Source: Pyrinomonadaceae bacterium
GTDB lineage: Bacteria; Acidobacteriota; Blastocatellia; Pyrinomonadales; Pyrinomonadaceae
NCBI GenBank assembly: GCA_028284415.1
Contig: JANQRU010000007.1
Coordinates: forward strand, 248,001-312,000
Direction of reading: 5' to 3'
DNA length: 64,000 nt
Part shown: positions 49,797-58,018 of the stretch, piece by piece
Layout: the number at the start of each line of letters is the position of its first letter
Position numbering within the stretch: the stretch's first letter is position 1
Translations under genes and position numbers: made by a program
The notes under the pieces: model-generated
What the model saw: the letters and a program-made list of their open reading frames with translations, nothing else
Database searches by the model: none
What the model was told of the DNA's origin: nothing

Positions 49797-51977
49797 TTAA
49801 CTAACTTGAAGTTCCCTTTCGCTGCTTTGATAAATTTGTACGTTGTTTCTTCCTTTTTCTTTAGCTTGAAAAAGTGCTTTATCAGCCGCCAATATCAAAT
49901 CATCAGGAGTATTTAAGTCCATTGAAGCACTTGCAATACCGATGCTTACCGTTACCTTTCGATTAGGAAACTCCGTGTTTTCTATGTTTTCTCTGATACG
50001 TTCGGCAATAGTGTTAGCTTCTTCCATATTTGTTTGAGGTAGTAAAATTGAAAACTCTTCTCCGCCATACCTAGCCGCCACATCAGCTCCACGTAAAGTA
50101 TCTTTCAGCGTTTGCCCAACTAGTTTTAGAGCTTTATCGCCTTCCGGATGAGTGTATGTATCGTTATAAGACTTAAAATTATCTACATCAATCATCATAA
50201 AACTCATTGGATAGCCGTGACGATTAGAACGCTTTAATTCCTCATCAAGACGCTTTTCTAGATAACGTCTATTTAATAAACCTGTCAGAGCATCAGTTAC
50301 GGAAAGTTGTTCAAATTCCCCTGCACGGCTCTTTAATGTTGCACGATCAATGGCAACGGCGATCTGCGGTGCGATTGAGATTAATAATTGCAAATCAAAA
50401 TCATCGTATATCCCGCCATCAACCTTGTCGGTAAGATTCAGAACACCTATTTTTCTTCCACCGATAGCAAGTGGGAAACTAATAAATGATTCTGATTTAT
50501 ATTTCCAATCGTCCGGAGATGGTTGGATTCTTAACTTTGAAAAATCAGGCACTACTAAGGCTCGACCTCTTTTCCAAACGTTATCAACTATTCTTTTGCC
50601 AATTTTTATATCTTGACTTCTGATCAAATCAGCCTTGCTTCCAATAGCTGCTTTGGCAGTTAGTTGATTAGCTTTTTCATCATACACAAAGAGCGAGCCG
50701 CGTTCAGCTTGTAGAAGTTCTGCTGTTGTTTGCAATAACCGACTCCAAAAATCTTCTGTGTCGATCATTTTCAAACTTTCATTAAATTTATGCAGTGCGA
50801 CTTGTAGCCAGGAACGTCTGGTCAACTCTTCTCGTAGTCTTAAAATTTCTAATTCAGGAGCGACTGTCTGACAAAATTTTGATATTTGACGATTGATCTT
50901 TCTATCATTTACTTTTTCGCCCAAGACCAAAGCACTTCTAATCTTTTCTCCGACAGCGATTGGAAATAGTTTGATTATTTGAGCGTCATCCTCAGAGTCA
51001 GACTTTTTACGTTCACGTAATTCAACTGAGGAATGATCCAAAACAGCATTTATCAATCTCTTGTCATTGCTTGCCATGCTAACTTGAATCTGTTGTTTTT
51101 TCAGCGCTCCAATGGCTAAAATTGTCTCTAAATGTCCATCTCTACTTTCAAGCCAAGCCAAAGATGAAATATCATAACGATCTCTTAAAAACTCTAAAAT
51201 TGACTGACAAGCTTTTTTATAACTTATGTTTAGCAAAGAACTAAACAGAGAACGCCAAGCATTTATTTCCCTTAATTCCTCAGTTTTCCTCTTGGATATT
51301 TTTTCAACGAGTGCAGTATGTTCTTCCGTCTTCTTATTGAACTTTTCTATTAATTTGGAGAGTTCTTCTTTTTCAGACTCAATTTTTTTCTCAACTTTTT
51401 CGGTAGGTCGCTCTTTTTTGTCAGTCTCCGCCTCTTTTTGAGTGCTTTGTGCTTTTAGCTGTTCTTTTTCTTTAACTTTAGATAAAAGCTCTTTTTCTTC
51501 ATCAGAAAGACCGGAAATTTGCTTTGCCAAATCCTCTAGGTTTTGAGTAGAACTTGTTAATAAAATATTTTCAAAAAAACTCGTAAGAGGAAAATCTTTC
51601 CAATCACCTGAAATAGCTCTATCAGTCGTGACTCTGTAATCGTCAGATTTTGTAAATGCACGCCCGGTTATTGCCACAAGTTTTTTTCCTTTTGAGTCTT
51701 CAATTGGAACAGCAATGCATTCTAAACCTGCATGACATTTATATTTAAGAGCTTTCCCTTCCTCGATCGCACTTGAATAGACCTTTCCACAAAAACGTTG
51801 GCACTCAGATGAGAATTCTTTCGATTTAGTTAAATTTCTACAAACTGAATTGTCATTAGAAGTATGAATTGGGGACAAACCCTCATCTTCAAGCAAAACA
51901 ATTGCAAGTCCGTTTTGGTCAGCTAAATCATCTTGGATTTTTCGCCATCCTACACTTTTTTGGAGGTCTTTTTTCAT
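49797..51977 (-). CDS. PocR-GAF-GGDEF diguanylate cyclase
   Basis: 726 aa. Residues 8-130 form a PocR ligand-binding domain with the cysteine pattern SVCRNLTKS, CQRFCGKVY and KYKCHAGLECIAVPI. A long Glu/Lys-rich coiled coil (150-235) follows, then two GAF-like domains (~250-385 and ~400-545), and a GGDEF domain with active site RYGGEEFSILL near residue 650. It would make c-di-GMP in response to an unknown ligand. The stop touches the start of the next gene, so the two are translationally coupled. Confidence 0.9.
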   Translation of the reverse strand: MKKDLQKSVGWRKIQDDLADQNGLAIVLLEDEGLSPIHTSNDNSVCRNLTKSKEFSSECQRFCGKVYSSAIEEGKALKYKCHAGLECIAVPIEDSKGKKLVAITGRAFTKSDDYRVTTDRAISGDWKDFPLTSFFENILLTSSTQNLEDLAKQISGLSDEEKELLSKVKEKEQLKAQSTQKEAETDKKERPTEKVEKKIESEKEELSKLIEKFNKKTEEHTALVEKISKRKTEELREINAWRSLFSSLLNISYKKACQSILEFLRDRYDISSLAWLESRDGHLETILAIGALKKQQIQVSMASNDKRLINAVLDHSSVELRERKKSDSEDDAQIIKLFPIAVGEKIRSALVLGEKVNDRKINRQISKFCQTVAPELEILRLREELTRRSWLQVALHKFNESLKMIDTEDFWSRLLQTTAELLQAERGSLFVYDEKANQLTAKAAIGSKADLIRSQDIKIGKRIVDNVWKRGRALVVPDFSKLRIQPSPDDWKYKSESFISFPLAIGGRKIGVLNLTDKVDGGIYDDFDLQLLISIAPQIAVAIDRATLKSRAGEFEQLSVTDALTGLLNRRYLEKRLDEELKRSNRHGYPMSFMMIDVDNFKSYNDTYTHPEGDKALKLVGQTLKDTLRGADVAARYGGEEFSILLPQTNMEEANTIAERIRENIENTEFPNRKVTVSIGIASASMDLNTPDDLILAADKALFQAKEKGRNNVQIYQSSERELQVS

Positions 51978-52127
51978 TAAATGTGTGCGTTGCAGAGATA
52001 CCTAAAAAACAGGCACACCTAACACTGCAAAGTTATTTGCACTTATTAAGCTAAATACTCTCAATTCACCAAAATTTTCAATTAAATTTACTATCACCTA
52101 CTGATAAATAGACACATATATAAATTA

Positions 52128-52143
52128 TGGCATAGAACTTGTT
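52128..52143 (+). promoter_or_regulatory. Weak sigma54-like site upstream of the PfpI-family gene
   Basis: TGGCATAGAACTTGTT has correct spacing with two mismatches to TGGCACRNNNNTTGCW; 83 bases upstream of the start codon. Only suggestive. Confidence 0.3.
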
Positions 52144-52225
52144 CTAAATACTAAGTAAATCGGAAAACCGAATTATTTTTGAATATTTAATTTTCAAAAA
52201 TGAAATTACTAATTGAGGAAAAATT

Positions 52226-52801
52226 ATGAATAACAATTTAGAAGGAAAAAAAGTAGCCATATTAGCAACCAATGGATTTGAACAATCTGAGCTTGTTGAG
52301 CCTAAAAATGCATTAGAAAATGCAGGTGTAACGGCACATATAGTTTCACCCGAGGATAAAGAAATTAAGGGTTGGAAAGATGACAATTGGGGTGATAACT
52401 TTGAAGTTGATGTAAAGCTGGATGATGCTAAAGCAGAAGATTACAATGCTTTGGTTTTGCCCGGAGGAGTCATCACCCCTGATTTATTGAGAACTGATGA
52501 AAAAGTGCTTGAATTCATTAGAGACTTTTTTAGACAAAGCAAACCTGTTGCAGCAATCTGTCATGGTCCATGGACTCTGATCAATGCAGAGGTAGTTGAA
52601 GGTAGAAAAATGACCTCTTACCATACTATAAGAAAAGACTTAGAAAATGCAGGTGCAAAATGGACTGACAGTGAGGTAGTGGTTGATAACGGACTAGTTA
52701 CAAGTAGAAACCCAAATGATTTACCTATATTTTACGATAAATTAATTGATGAGATAAGAGAAAGTAAACATGAGCAGCAAAGTATTTCGACTAGTGCTTA
52801 A
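52226..52801 (+). CDS. DJ-1/PfpI family protein (general stress type)
   Basis: 191 aa. Core motifs: 'KKVAILATNGFEQSELVEPKNALENAG', 'ALVLPGGVITPDLLRTDE' and the nucleophile elbow AAICHGPWTLINA with the conserved Cys, and 'SYHTIRKDLENAGAKW'. It is close to the YhbO/Ydr-like stress branch (deglycase or chaperone claims are debated). It ends in a strong terminator; a DUF2383 gene follows. Confidence 0.92.
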   Translation: MNNNLEGKKVAILATNGFEQSELVEPKNALENAGVTAHIVSPEDKEIKGWKDDNWGDNFEVDVKLDDAKAEDYNALVLPGGVITPDLLRTDEKVLEFIRDFFRQSKPVAAICHGPWTLINAEVVEGRKMTSYHTIRKDLENAGAKWTDSEVVVDNGLVTSRNPNDLPIFYDKLIDEIRESKHEQQSISTSA

Positions 52802-52826
52802 TTTATAAATACAGATAACACAAATC

Positions 52827-52860
52827 GGGGATTTGATTTATTTCAAATCCCCATTTTTTT
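52827..52860 (+). terminator. Rho-independent terminator of the PfpI-family gene
   Basis: GGGGATTTGA pairs with TCAAATCCCC around a short loop, followed by ATTTTTTT. Confidence 0.9.
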
Positions 52861-52948
52861 GTGTGATTTTAATACGCACATGTTTGGAATTGTTTCAGTA
52901 AATTAACAAATATTAATCAATTCACACTGATTTTACAGGCTTTTATTT

Positions 52949-52964
52949 TGGCACGCTTGTTGCA
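52949..52964 (+). promoter_or_regulatory. Sigma54 (-24/-12) promoter of the DUF2383 gene
   Basis: TGGCACGCTTGTTGCA is a full consensus match (TGGCACRNNNNTTGCW), 48 bases upstream of the start codon. Confidence 0.75.
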
Positions 52965-53011
52965 CTCTAGTAACAACAACAGTTAATAAACAAGGAGGGA
53001 ATCAAAAAATT

Positions 53012-53467
53012 ATGACTAACGAAAACATTATTACAACACTTAACAATCTTATTGAAACTTGCAAAGACGGACAGGAAGGATTTAAGGATGCCGCTGAAGG
53101 TGTGGAAGATTCAGCAATGAAAAATGTCTTCTACAGATTTTCCCAGCAAAGGGTACAATTTGCAGGTGAATTACAGGAAGTAGTAAGAGACTTAGGTGGA
53201 GATCCGGAAAAGACAAGCAGTATTGCAGGTAGCATTCATAGAGGATGGATTAATATCAAATCAGCCATAACAGGACAAGATGAAGTAGCGATTTTGAATG
53301 AATGTATTCGTGGTGAAGAAGTAGCACTAAGTGGTTACAAAATGGCACTTGAACAAGAGTTACCTGCAAACATTCGTGAAATAGTTTCAAGTCAATATAA
53401 AGAAATTAGAAAATCATATGACCATGTAACCAATATGAACGTGAAAAGAAAAACTGCAACTGCATAA
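53012..53467 (+). CDS. DUF2383 / PA2169 family four-helix-bundle protein
   Basis: 151 aa. Starts 'NENIITTLNNLIETCKDGQEGFKDAAEGVED' and has 'DPEKTSSIAGSIHRGWINIKSAITGQDEVAILNECIRGEE', the ferritin-like bundle of DUF2383 without a full diiron motif. Family members appear in stress-linked loci; function is unknown. Good Shine-Dalgarno AGGAGG upstream; regulated by a sigma54 promoter, so it may depend on nitrogen, envelope stress or another activator. Confidence 0.88.
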   Translation: MTNENIITTLNNLIETCKDGQEGFKDAAEGVEDSAMKNVFYRFSQQRVQFAGELQEVVRDLGGDPEKTSSIAGSIHRGWINIKSAITGQDEVAILNECIRGEEVALSGYKMALEQELPANIREIVSSQYKEIRKSYDHVTNMNVKRKTATA

Positions 53468-53483
53468 CTTTTTCGCTAAATTT

Positions 53484-53526
53484 AAAAGTAAGAGAGGGAC
53501 ACTGAATGTCCCTCTCTTTTACTTTT
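53484..53526. terminator. Long-stem terminator between the DUF2383 gene and oppF
   Basis: AAAAGTAAGAGAGGGACA pairs perfectly with TGTCCCTCTCTTTTACTTTT around CTGAA, with A- and T-rich ends. It serves convergent genes. Confidence 0.9.
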
Positions 53527-53545
53527 TAAGTTCTTAACAGAAATA

Positions 53546-54613
53546 CTAATCAATTATTTCTTCTACCTCATGTGGTTCTGCAACATCCTCAATGTATGGA
53601 TTTTCCTCATTGATTCTTATGCATGCCGCATAATGATTTGGTTTTATTTGAACGAGTTGAGGCTCTGTCTTTCTACACTCGTCTATAGAATAAGGACAAC
53701 GTGTATGGAAATGACAGCCAGAAGGTGGATTAATTGGCGAAGGAACATCTCCAGTCAAAATAATTCGTTCACGTTTAGCTTCTATTTCCGGGTCTGGAAC
53801 AGGAACTGCTGAAATCAAAGCTTTCGAATAAGGGTGAAGCGGTTCTTCATAAATTTCTTTTCCTTCTGCAAGTTCGACAATTTCACCTAAGTACATCACT
53901 GCAACCCTATCTGCTACATGACGAACTGCCCGTAAGTCGTGGGAAATAAATAAATATGTTAAATCTTTTTCCTTTTGTAGATCATCCATCAAATTCATAA
54001 TTTGAGCTTGAATAGATACATCTAAAGCAGAAATTGGCTCATCAGCAACAATAAATTCAGGATCGAGTGCTAAAGCTCTGGCAATACCAATCCTTTGTCT
54101 TTGCCCACCGGAAAACTCGTGCGGATAACGTTTTATGAACTTACGACTTAAACCGACAGTTTCCATTAACTCTTGTACCATTGTCTCAACAGATTGTCCG
54201 TTAGCTAATCCAAAAGTTCTTATCGGTTCGCCAATAATGTTACCAACAGTCATACGCGGATTTAATGAGGCATATGGGTCTTGAAAAATCATTTGAAGAT
54301 TCTTTCTTTGCTCACGCATTTCAGAATCAGACATATGAGCAATGTCTTTTCCTTTGTAGATGGCTTTTCCACCTGAAATAGGAGTTAATCTCAAAAGAGC
54401 TTTTCCAAGAGTAGATTTTCCACAACCTGATTCTCCGACAAGTCCGAGTGTTTCGCCCTGCTTTATGTCGAAAGTTACACCGTCAACTGCTTTAACAACG
54501 CGCCTTTCTGTACTTCCTCCAGTTATTCTGTCTAAAAGCCCACCGCCGCCTAGGTCGTAATAAACCTTCAAATCTTCTAAAGAAATCAAATTATTTCCAT
54601 TTGTTTCAGACAT
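53546..54613 (-). CDS. oppF: Peptide ABC transporter ATP-binding protein (OppF/DppF type)
   Basis: 355 aa. Walker [16 protein letters not shown], signature LSGGQ-like [15 protein letters not shown], Walker [14 protein letters not shown] and an H-loop '[16 protein letters not shown]'. The C-terminal oligopeptide domain has the Cys cluster [14 protein letters not shown], a marker of the Opp/Dpp ATPases that bind an FeS cluster. It lies last in the opp operon, after oppD. Confidence 0.95.
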   Translation of the reverse strand: MSETNGNNLISLEDLKVYYDLGGGGLLDRITGGSTERRVVKAVDGVTFDIKQGETLGLVGESGCGKSTLGKALLRLTPISGGKAIYKGKDIAHMSDSEMREQRKNLQMIFQDPYASLNPRMTVGNIIGEPIRTFGLANGQSVETMVQELMETVGLSRKFIKRYPHEFSGGQRQRIGIARALALDPEFIVADEPISALDVSIQAQIMNLMDDLQKEKDLTYLFISHDLRAVRHVADRVAVMYLGEIVELAEGKEIYEEPLHPYSKALISAVPVPDPEIEAKRERIILTGDVPSPINPPSGCHFHTRCPYSIDECRKTEPQLVQIKPNHYAACIRINEENPYIEDVAEPHEVEEIID

Positions 54614-54618
54614 ATATT

Positions 54619-55632
54619 TTATTCTCCTCCCCCAGTAGATTCAGCATAGACTTCTTTAGCAAAATGGCACAGTGAATGATGATTTTCATTGATTTGAATA
54701 AATGGTGGAAATTCCTTTGTACAAATATCTTCAGCTCGGTCACATCTCTCAGCAAAAGGACATCCATCAGGCAGATGAGCAACATCGGGAGGCAAACCCG
54801 GAATTTGATAAAGAGCCTTTCCCTCTTCGTGAGCAGGGTCAGGAACTGACTTTAAAAGCCCTTTTGTGTAAGGATTAGCAGGATTTTTAAATAGCTCTCT
54901 TGTTGGAGCGGATTCAAACACTTTTCCTGCGTACATCACAATAATTTTATCAGTCATTCCGGCAACTACGCCTAAATCGTGTGTGATGAAAATTACGCTT
55001 GTACCACGTTGTGTTTTCAAATCTTTAATAAGTTCAAGAATCTGAGCTTGAATGGTCACGTCTAACGCAGTAGTCGGCTCATCGGCAATAAGCAATTCCG
55101 GCTCACAACTTAGAGCCATAGCTATCATCACACGCTGACGCATACCACCTGAAAATTCGTGCGGATAGTTATCAACACGTTTTTCAGGTGCGGGAATCCC
55201 GACAGTGCGTAACATGTCAACAGCATGCTGATATGCTTGATCTTTCGAGTGCCCTAAATGAAGTTGAGTAACTTCCATTAATTGAGTTGAAATTTTTAGA
55301 AAAGGATTAAGAGACGTCATTGGGTCTTGGAAAATCATTGCCATCCGTTTTCCGCGTAATTTTCTTATCTCATCAATGTTTAGTTTTCTGACATCAATCC
55401 CATCAAAGATAATGTCACCGTTAACAATCTTGCCGGGCGGTTCTGGAATCAAACGCATAACAGAAAGATTTGTAACTGACTTTCCACTTCCTGATTCCCC
55501 AACAATTCCGAGTGTTTCCCCTTTCTCAAGTTCAAACGAAATTCCATCAACGGCTTTTACAAGACCGTCTTCCGTCTGAAAGTATGTTCTCAGGTCATTG
55601 ACCGATAAAATTGTTCCGTTTGTTTCGCTCAT
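54619..55632 (-). CDS. oppD: Peptide ABC transporter ATP-binding protein (OppD/DppD type)
   Basis: 337 aa. Walker A GESGSGKSVTNLSVM, signature FSGGMRQRVMIAMAL, Walker B ELLIADEPTTALD, and the C-terminal oligopeptide motif CPFAERCDRAEDIC. It pairs with OppF to energise uptake through OppBC. The gene ends five bases before oppF and begins three bases after the 163-aa secreted-protein gene. Confidence 0.95.
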   Translation of the reverse strand: MSETNGTILSVNDLRTYFQTEDGLVKAVDGISFELEKGETLGIVGESGSGKSVTNLSVMRLIPEPPGKIVNGDIIFDGIDVRKLNIDEIRKLRGKRMAMIFQDPMTSLNPFLKISTQLMEVTQLHLGHSKDQAYQHAVDMLRTVGIPAPEKRVDNYPHEFSGGMRQRVMIAMALSCEPELLIADEPTTALDVTIQAQILELIKDLKTQRGTSVIFITHDLGVVAGMTDKIIVMYAGKVFESAPTRELFKNPANPYTKGLLKSVPDPAHEEGKALYQIPGLPPDVAHLPDGCPFAERCDRAEDICTKEFPPFIQINENHHSLCHFAKEVYAESTGGGE

Positions 55633-55635
55633 CCA

Positions 55636-56124
55636 TTATTCCTTGCATTGCCTCATACCGCTTTTTTCAACAATGTCTATAACTGTGATAACTTTCTTTC
55701 CTCTATAAGTAGTGTAATAAAACTCAATTCCTCTGAATTGCAGACCGTCATTAAGAGGCTTGCCATACTTTCTACGCAATTGTCCGACTGTACTCTTGCC
55801 TAAAACTATTCCTTTGGCAGTTTTAACCTTCGCAGGTGAACGCAATTCAATATCAAAAATTTCTTGCTTTCTATCTTTTTGGCAGTAATAAAAAGACATT
55901 CCATTTCGATACTTCATTTGAGCCGAGTACTTGCCATGTTTGACTGTCTTAAAACCTCTGCCATATTTCCTTATAACGTCTGCACGAGTTGATCTGCCGA
56001 CTCTTATACCGTCAACTCCTACTCCCGCTTTTGCTACCTTAAACGAACTTCTTCTTTGTGCTTCAGCAGGGATTGATAATCCTGCCAAAAGCGTAATGAT
56101 TAACGCTAAATATATTCTCCTCAT
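55636..56124 (-). CDS. Secreted hypothetical protein inserted in the opp operon
   Basis: About 162 aa from the ATG at 56124, giving a signal peptide (MRRIYLALIITLLAGLSIPA, then EAQ). Upstream methionines would overlap oppC by up to 47 bases and spoil the signal. The mature part has two similar beta-rich segments (GVDGIRVGRSTRADVIRKYG; GIVLGKSTVGQLRRKYGKPL), a duplicated 'GxxxGkSTxxxvxxkYG' unit, and a C-terminal Cys. Its position between oppC and oppD suggests co-expression with peptide import; no function is known. Confidence 0.7.
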   Translation of the reverse strand: MRRIYLALIITLLAGLSIPAEAQRRSSFKVAKAGVGVDGIRVGRSTRADVIRKYGRGFKTVKHGKYSAQMKYRNGMSFYYCQKDRKQEIFDIELRSPAKVKTAKGIVLGKSTVGQLRRKYGKPLNDGLQFRGIEFYYTTYRGKKVITVIDIVEKSGMRQCKE

Positions 56125-56131
56125 TTTTCCT

Positions 56132-57088
56132 TTAGAATTTTCTGGTTTGCGGGTCAAGAGCATCGCGGATGCCATCACCCAAGAAATTTAATGAAAATAG
56201 TGTCAGAGCCATTGTTACGCCCGGAAAAATTAATTGCCAAGGATATATTGCAATGTTCTTAATTCCGTCAGCACATAAACTTCCCCAAGACGCATAAGGA
56301 GCTTGAACACCAATGCCTAAGAATGAAAGAAATGCTTCTGTAAGCATTACCGAGGGTATGGTTAAAGTTGCATAAACGATCACCGGACCAAGAGCATTTG
56401 GTACGAGATGTTTAAAGATAATTTTCATTGTGGAGACGCCTGTTGCTTGTGCTGCCAAAACGAATTCTTGGTTTTTCAACGACAGTATTTGTCCTCGAAC
56501 AACACGAGCCATCGTTAGCCAAGAAACCAATCCTAATGCAAAGAATAACAGGAATATCTGATTTAGACCTGCTCCCCCACCAAACAAGTTAGAAATAGCA
56601 GCAATCCAATCAGGTGTGTTTTCACCACCAAAAGCTGCCATAAGAACGATTACGATCAAGATATATGGAATCGCGTAAAGAATATCAACGATACGCATCA
56701 TTACATTGTCAATGCGTCCGCCCATATATCCGGCAATTGCTCCATAAGAAACACCAACTATCAACGAAACAAGCGTTGATATAATTCCTACCATTAAGGA
56801 TATACGTCCACCTTGCAACACGCGTGAAAGTAAATCGCGTCCGGCTTCATCAGTTCCCATAGGGTGTTGCAAAGATGGTGGGAAAGATTTGATTAGTTTT
56901 GAATCCGAAGGAATATAATCCGGTGTAAATCCAGTCGTCCAGTAGATTATCGGTGGTCCGATGATGACTGCTACAACCATAAAGGCTATGACAATCATTC
57001 CGAATACAGCGAGTTTGTTCTTTAAAAGACGCTTCCAAGCATCTTTCCAAAGGGATGTTCCTTTAACTACTTTTTTGTTTTCAGCCAT
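56132..57088 (-). CDS. oppC: Peptide ABC transporter permease (OppC type)
   Basis: 318 aa with six membrane helices and an N-terminal cytosolic segment. The binding-protein-dependent permease signature (EAA loop) is 'LVPNALGPVIVYATLTIPSVMLTEAFLSFLGIGVQ'; also 'HPMGTDEAGRDLLSRVLQGGRISLMVG' typical of OppC/DppC. It partners with OppB, whose gene ends five bases upstream. Confidence 0.95.
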   Translation of the reverse strand: MAENKKVVKGTSLWKDAWKRLLKNKLAVFGMIVIAFMVVAVIIGPPIIYWTTGFTPDYIPSDSKLIKSFPPSLQHPMGTDEAGRDLLSRVLQGGRISLMVGIISTLVSLIVGVSYGAIAGYMGGRIDNVMMRIVDILYAIPYILIVIVLMAAFGGENTPDWIAAISNLFGGGAGLNQIFLLFFALGLVSWLTMARVVRGQILSLKNQEFVLAAQATGVSTMKIIFKHLVPNALGPVIVYATLTIPSVMLTEAFLSFLGIGVQAPYASWGSLCADGIKNIAIYPWQLIFPGVTMALTLFSLNFLGDGIRDALDPQTRKF

Positions 57089-57093
57089 AATAA

Positions 57094-58011
57094 TTATTCG
57101 TATCGAATTCGTGGATCTAAGAATCCATATGAAATATCAACTATCAAGTTAAAAATCATTACCAAAATTGATAAAAAGGCGACAATGCCCAAAATCAGAG
57201 GCTCATCACGATTAAATACCGATTGGATAAAAATATTGCCTAGTCCGGGGATTGCAAAAATTTTCTCGACGACAACCGTTCCTGCAAGAAGCGAAGCAAG
57301 TGCGGGACCTGTAAATGAAACAACTGGAATAATTCCACCCCGCAAAGCGTGTTTGAGTAAAACGGTCTTTTCGCTTAAACCTTTTGCTCGTGCAGTTCTG
57401 ATGTAGTCCGAACGTAAAACTTCGAGCATTCCCGCACGAGTAAGGCGTGCAATGTAAGCTGCATAAACCATCGCTAGAGTTATGACCGGCATAATCAAAT
57501 ATGCAGGTCCTCCCCAACGGGCGGGCGGCAAAATATAAAGTCCAAGGGCAAAGAATAAGACTAGAATTGGTCCCAGAACAAAATTAGGCACAGAAAGCCC
57601 TAACATTGCTAAAGCCATCGAAAAATAATCAAAAAATGAATTTTGCTTGAGTGCAGCTATTATTCCGGCAATCAAACCAAGTATCAATGCCAAGATATAT
57701 GCCAGAATACCGATGGTCGCGGAATATGGAAAATGACGAGCAATGATTTCATTAACCGATTGTCCTTCGTATTTCAGCGAATCACCAAAATCGAGCTTCA
57801 AGATGTTCCACATCATTTTTCCATATTGAACATACCAAGGCTGGTCAAGACCATATTTTTTCTTGATGTTGGCTTCAATTGCGGGTGGTAAATTTTTCTC
57901 AGTTGAATAAAAATTCCCCGGTGCGATGCGAATCAATCCCCACGTAACGGTAACAACCAGCAAAGCCATCGGGATAATAATTATCAGTCGTTTTAAGATA
58001 AATTTTAACAT
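57094..58011 (-). CDS. oppB: Peptide ABC transporter permease (OppB type)
   Basis: 305 aa, six helices. Start 'FILKRLIIIIPMALLVVTVTWGLIRIAPG' and the EAA-loop region 'LKHALRGGIIPVVSFTGPALASLLAGTVVVEKIFAIPGLG' are characteristic. Second permease subunit of the peptide importer. It lies seven bases after the oppA gene. Confidence 0.95.
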   Translation of the reverse strand: MLKFILKRLIIIIPMALLVVTVTWGLIRIAPGNFYSTEKNLPPAIEANIKKKYGLDQPWYVQYGKMMWNILKLDFGDSLKYEGQSVNEIIARHFPYSATIGILAYILALILGLIAGIIAALKQNSFFDYFSMALAMLGLSVPNFVLGPILVLFFALGLYILPPARWGGPAYLIMPVITLAMVYAAYIARLTRAGMLEVLRSDYIRTARAKGLSEKTVLLKHALRGGIIPVVSFTGPALASLLAGTVVVEKIFAIPGLGNIFIQSVFNRDEPLILGIVAFLSILVMIFNLIVDISYGFLDPRIRYE

Positions 58012-58018
58012 TTATTAT

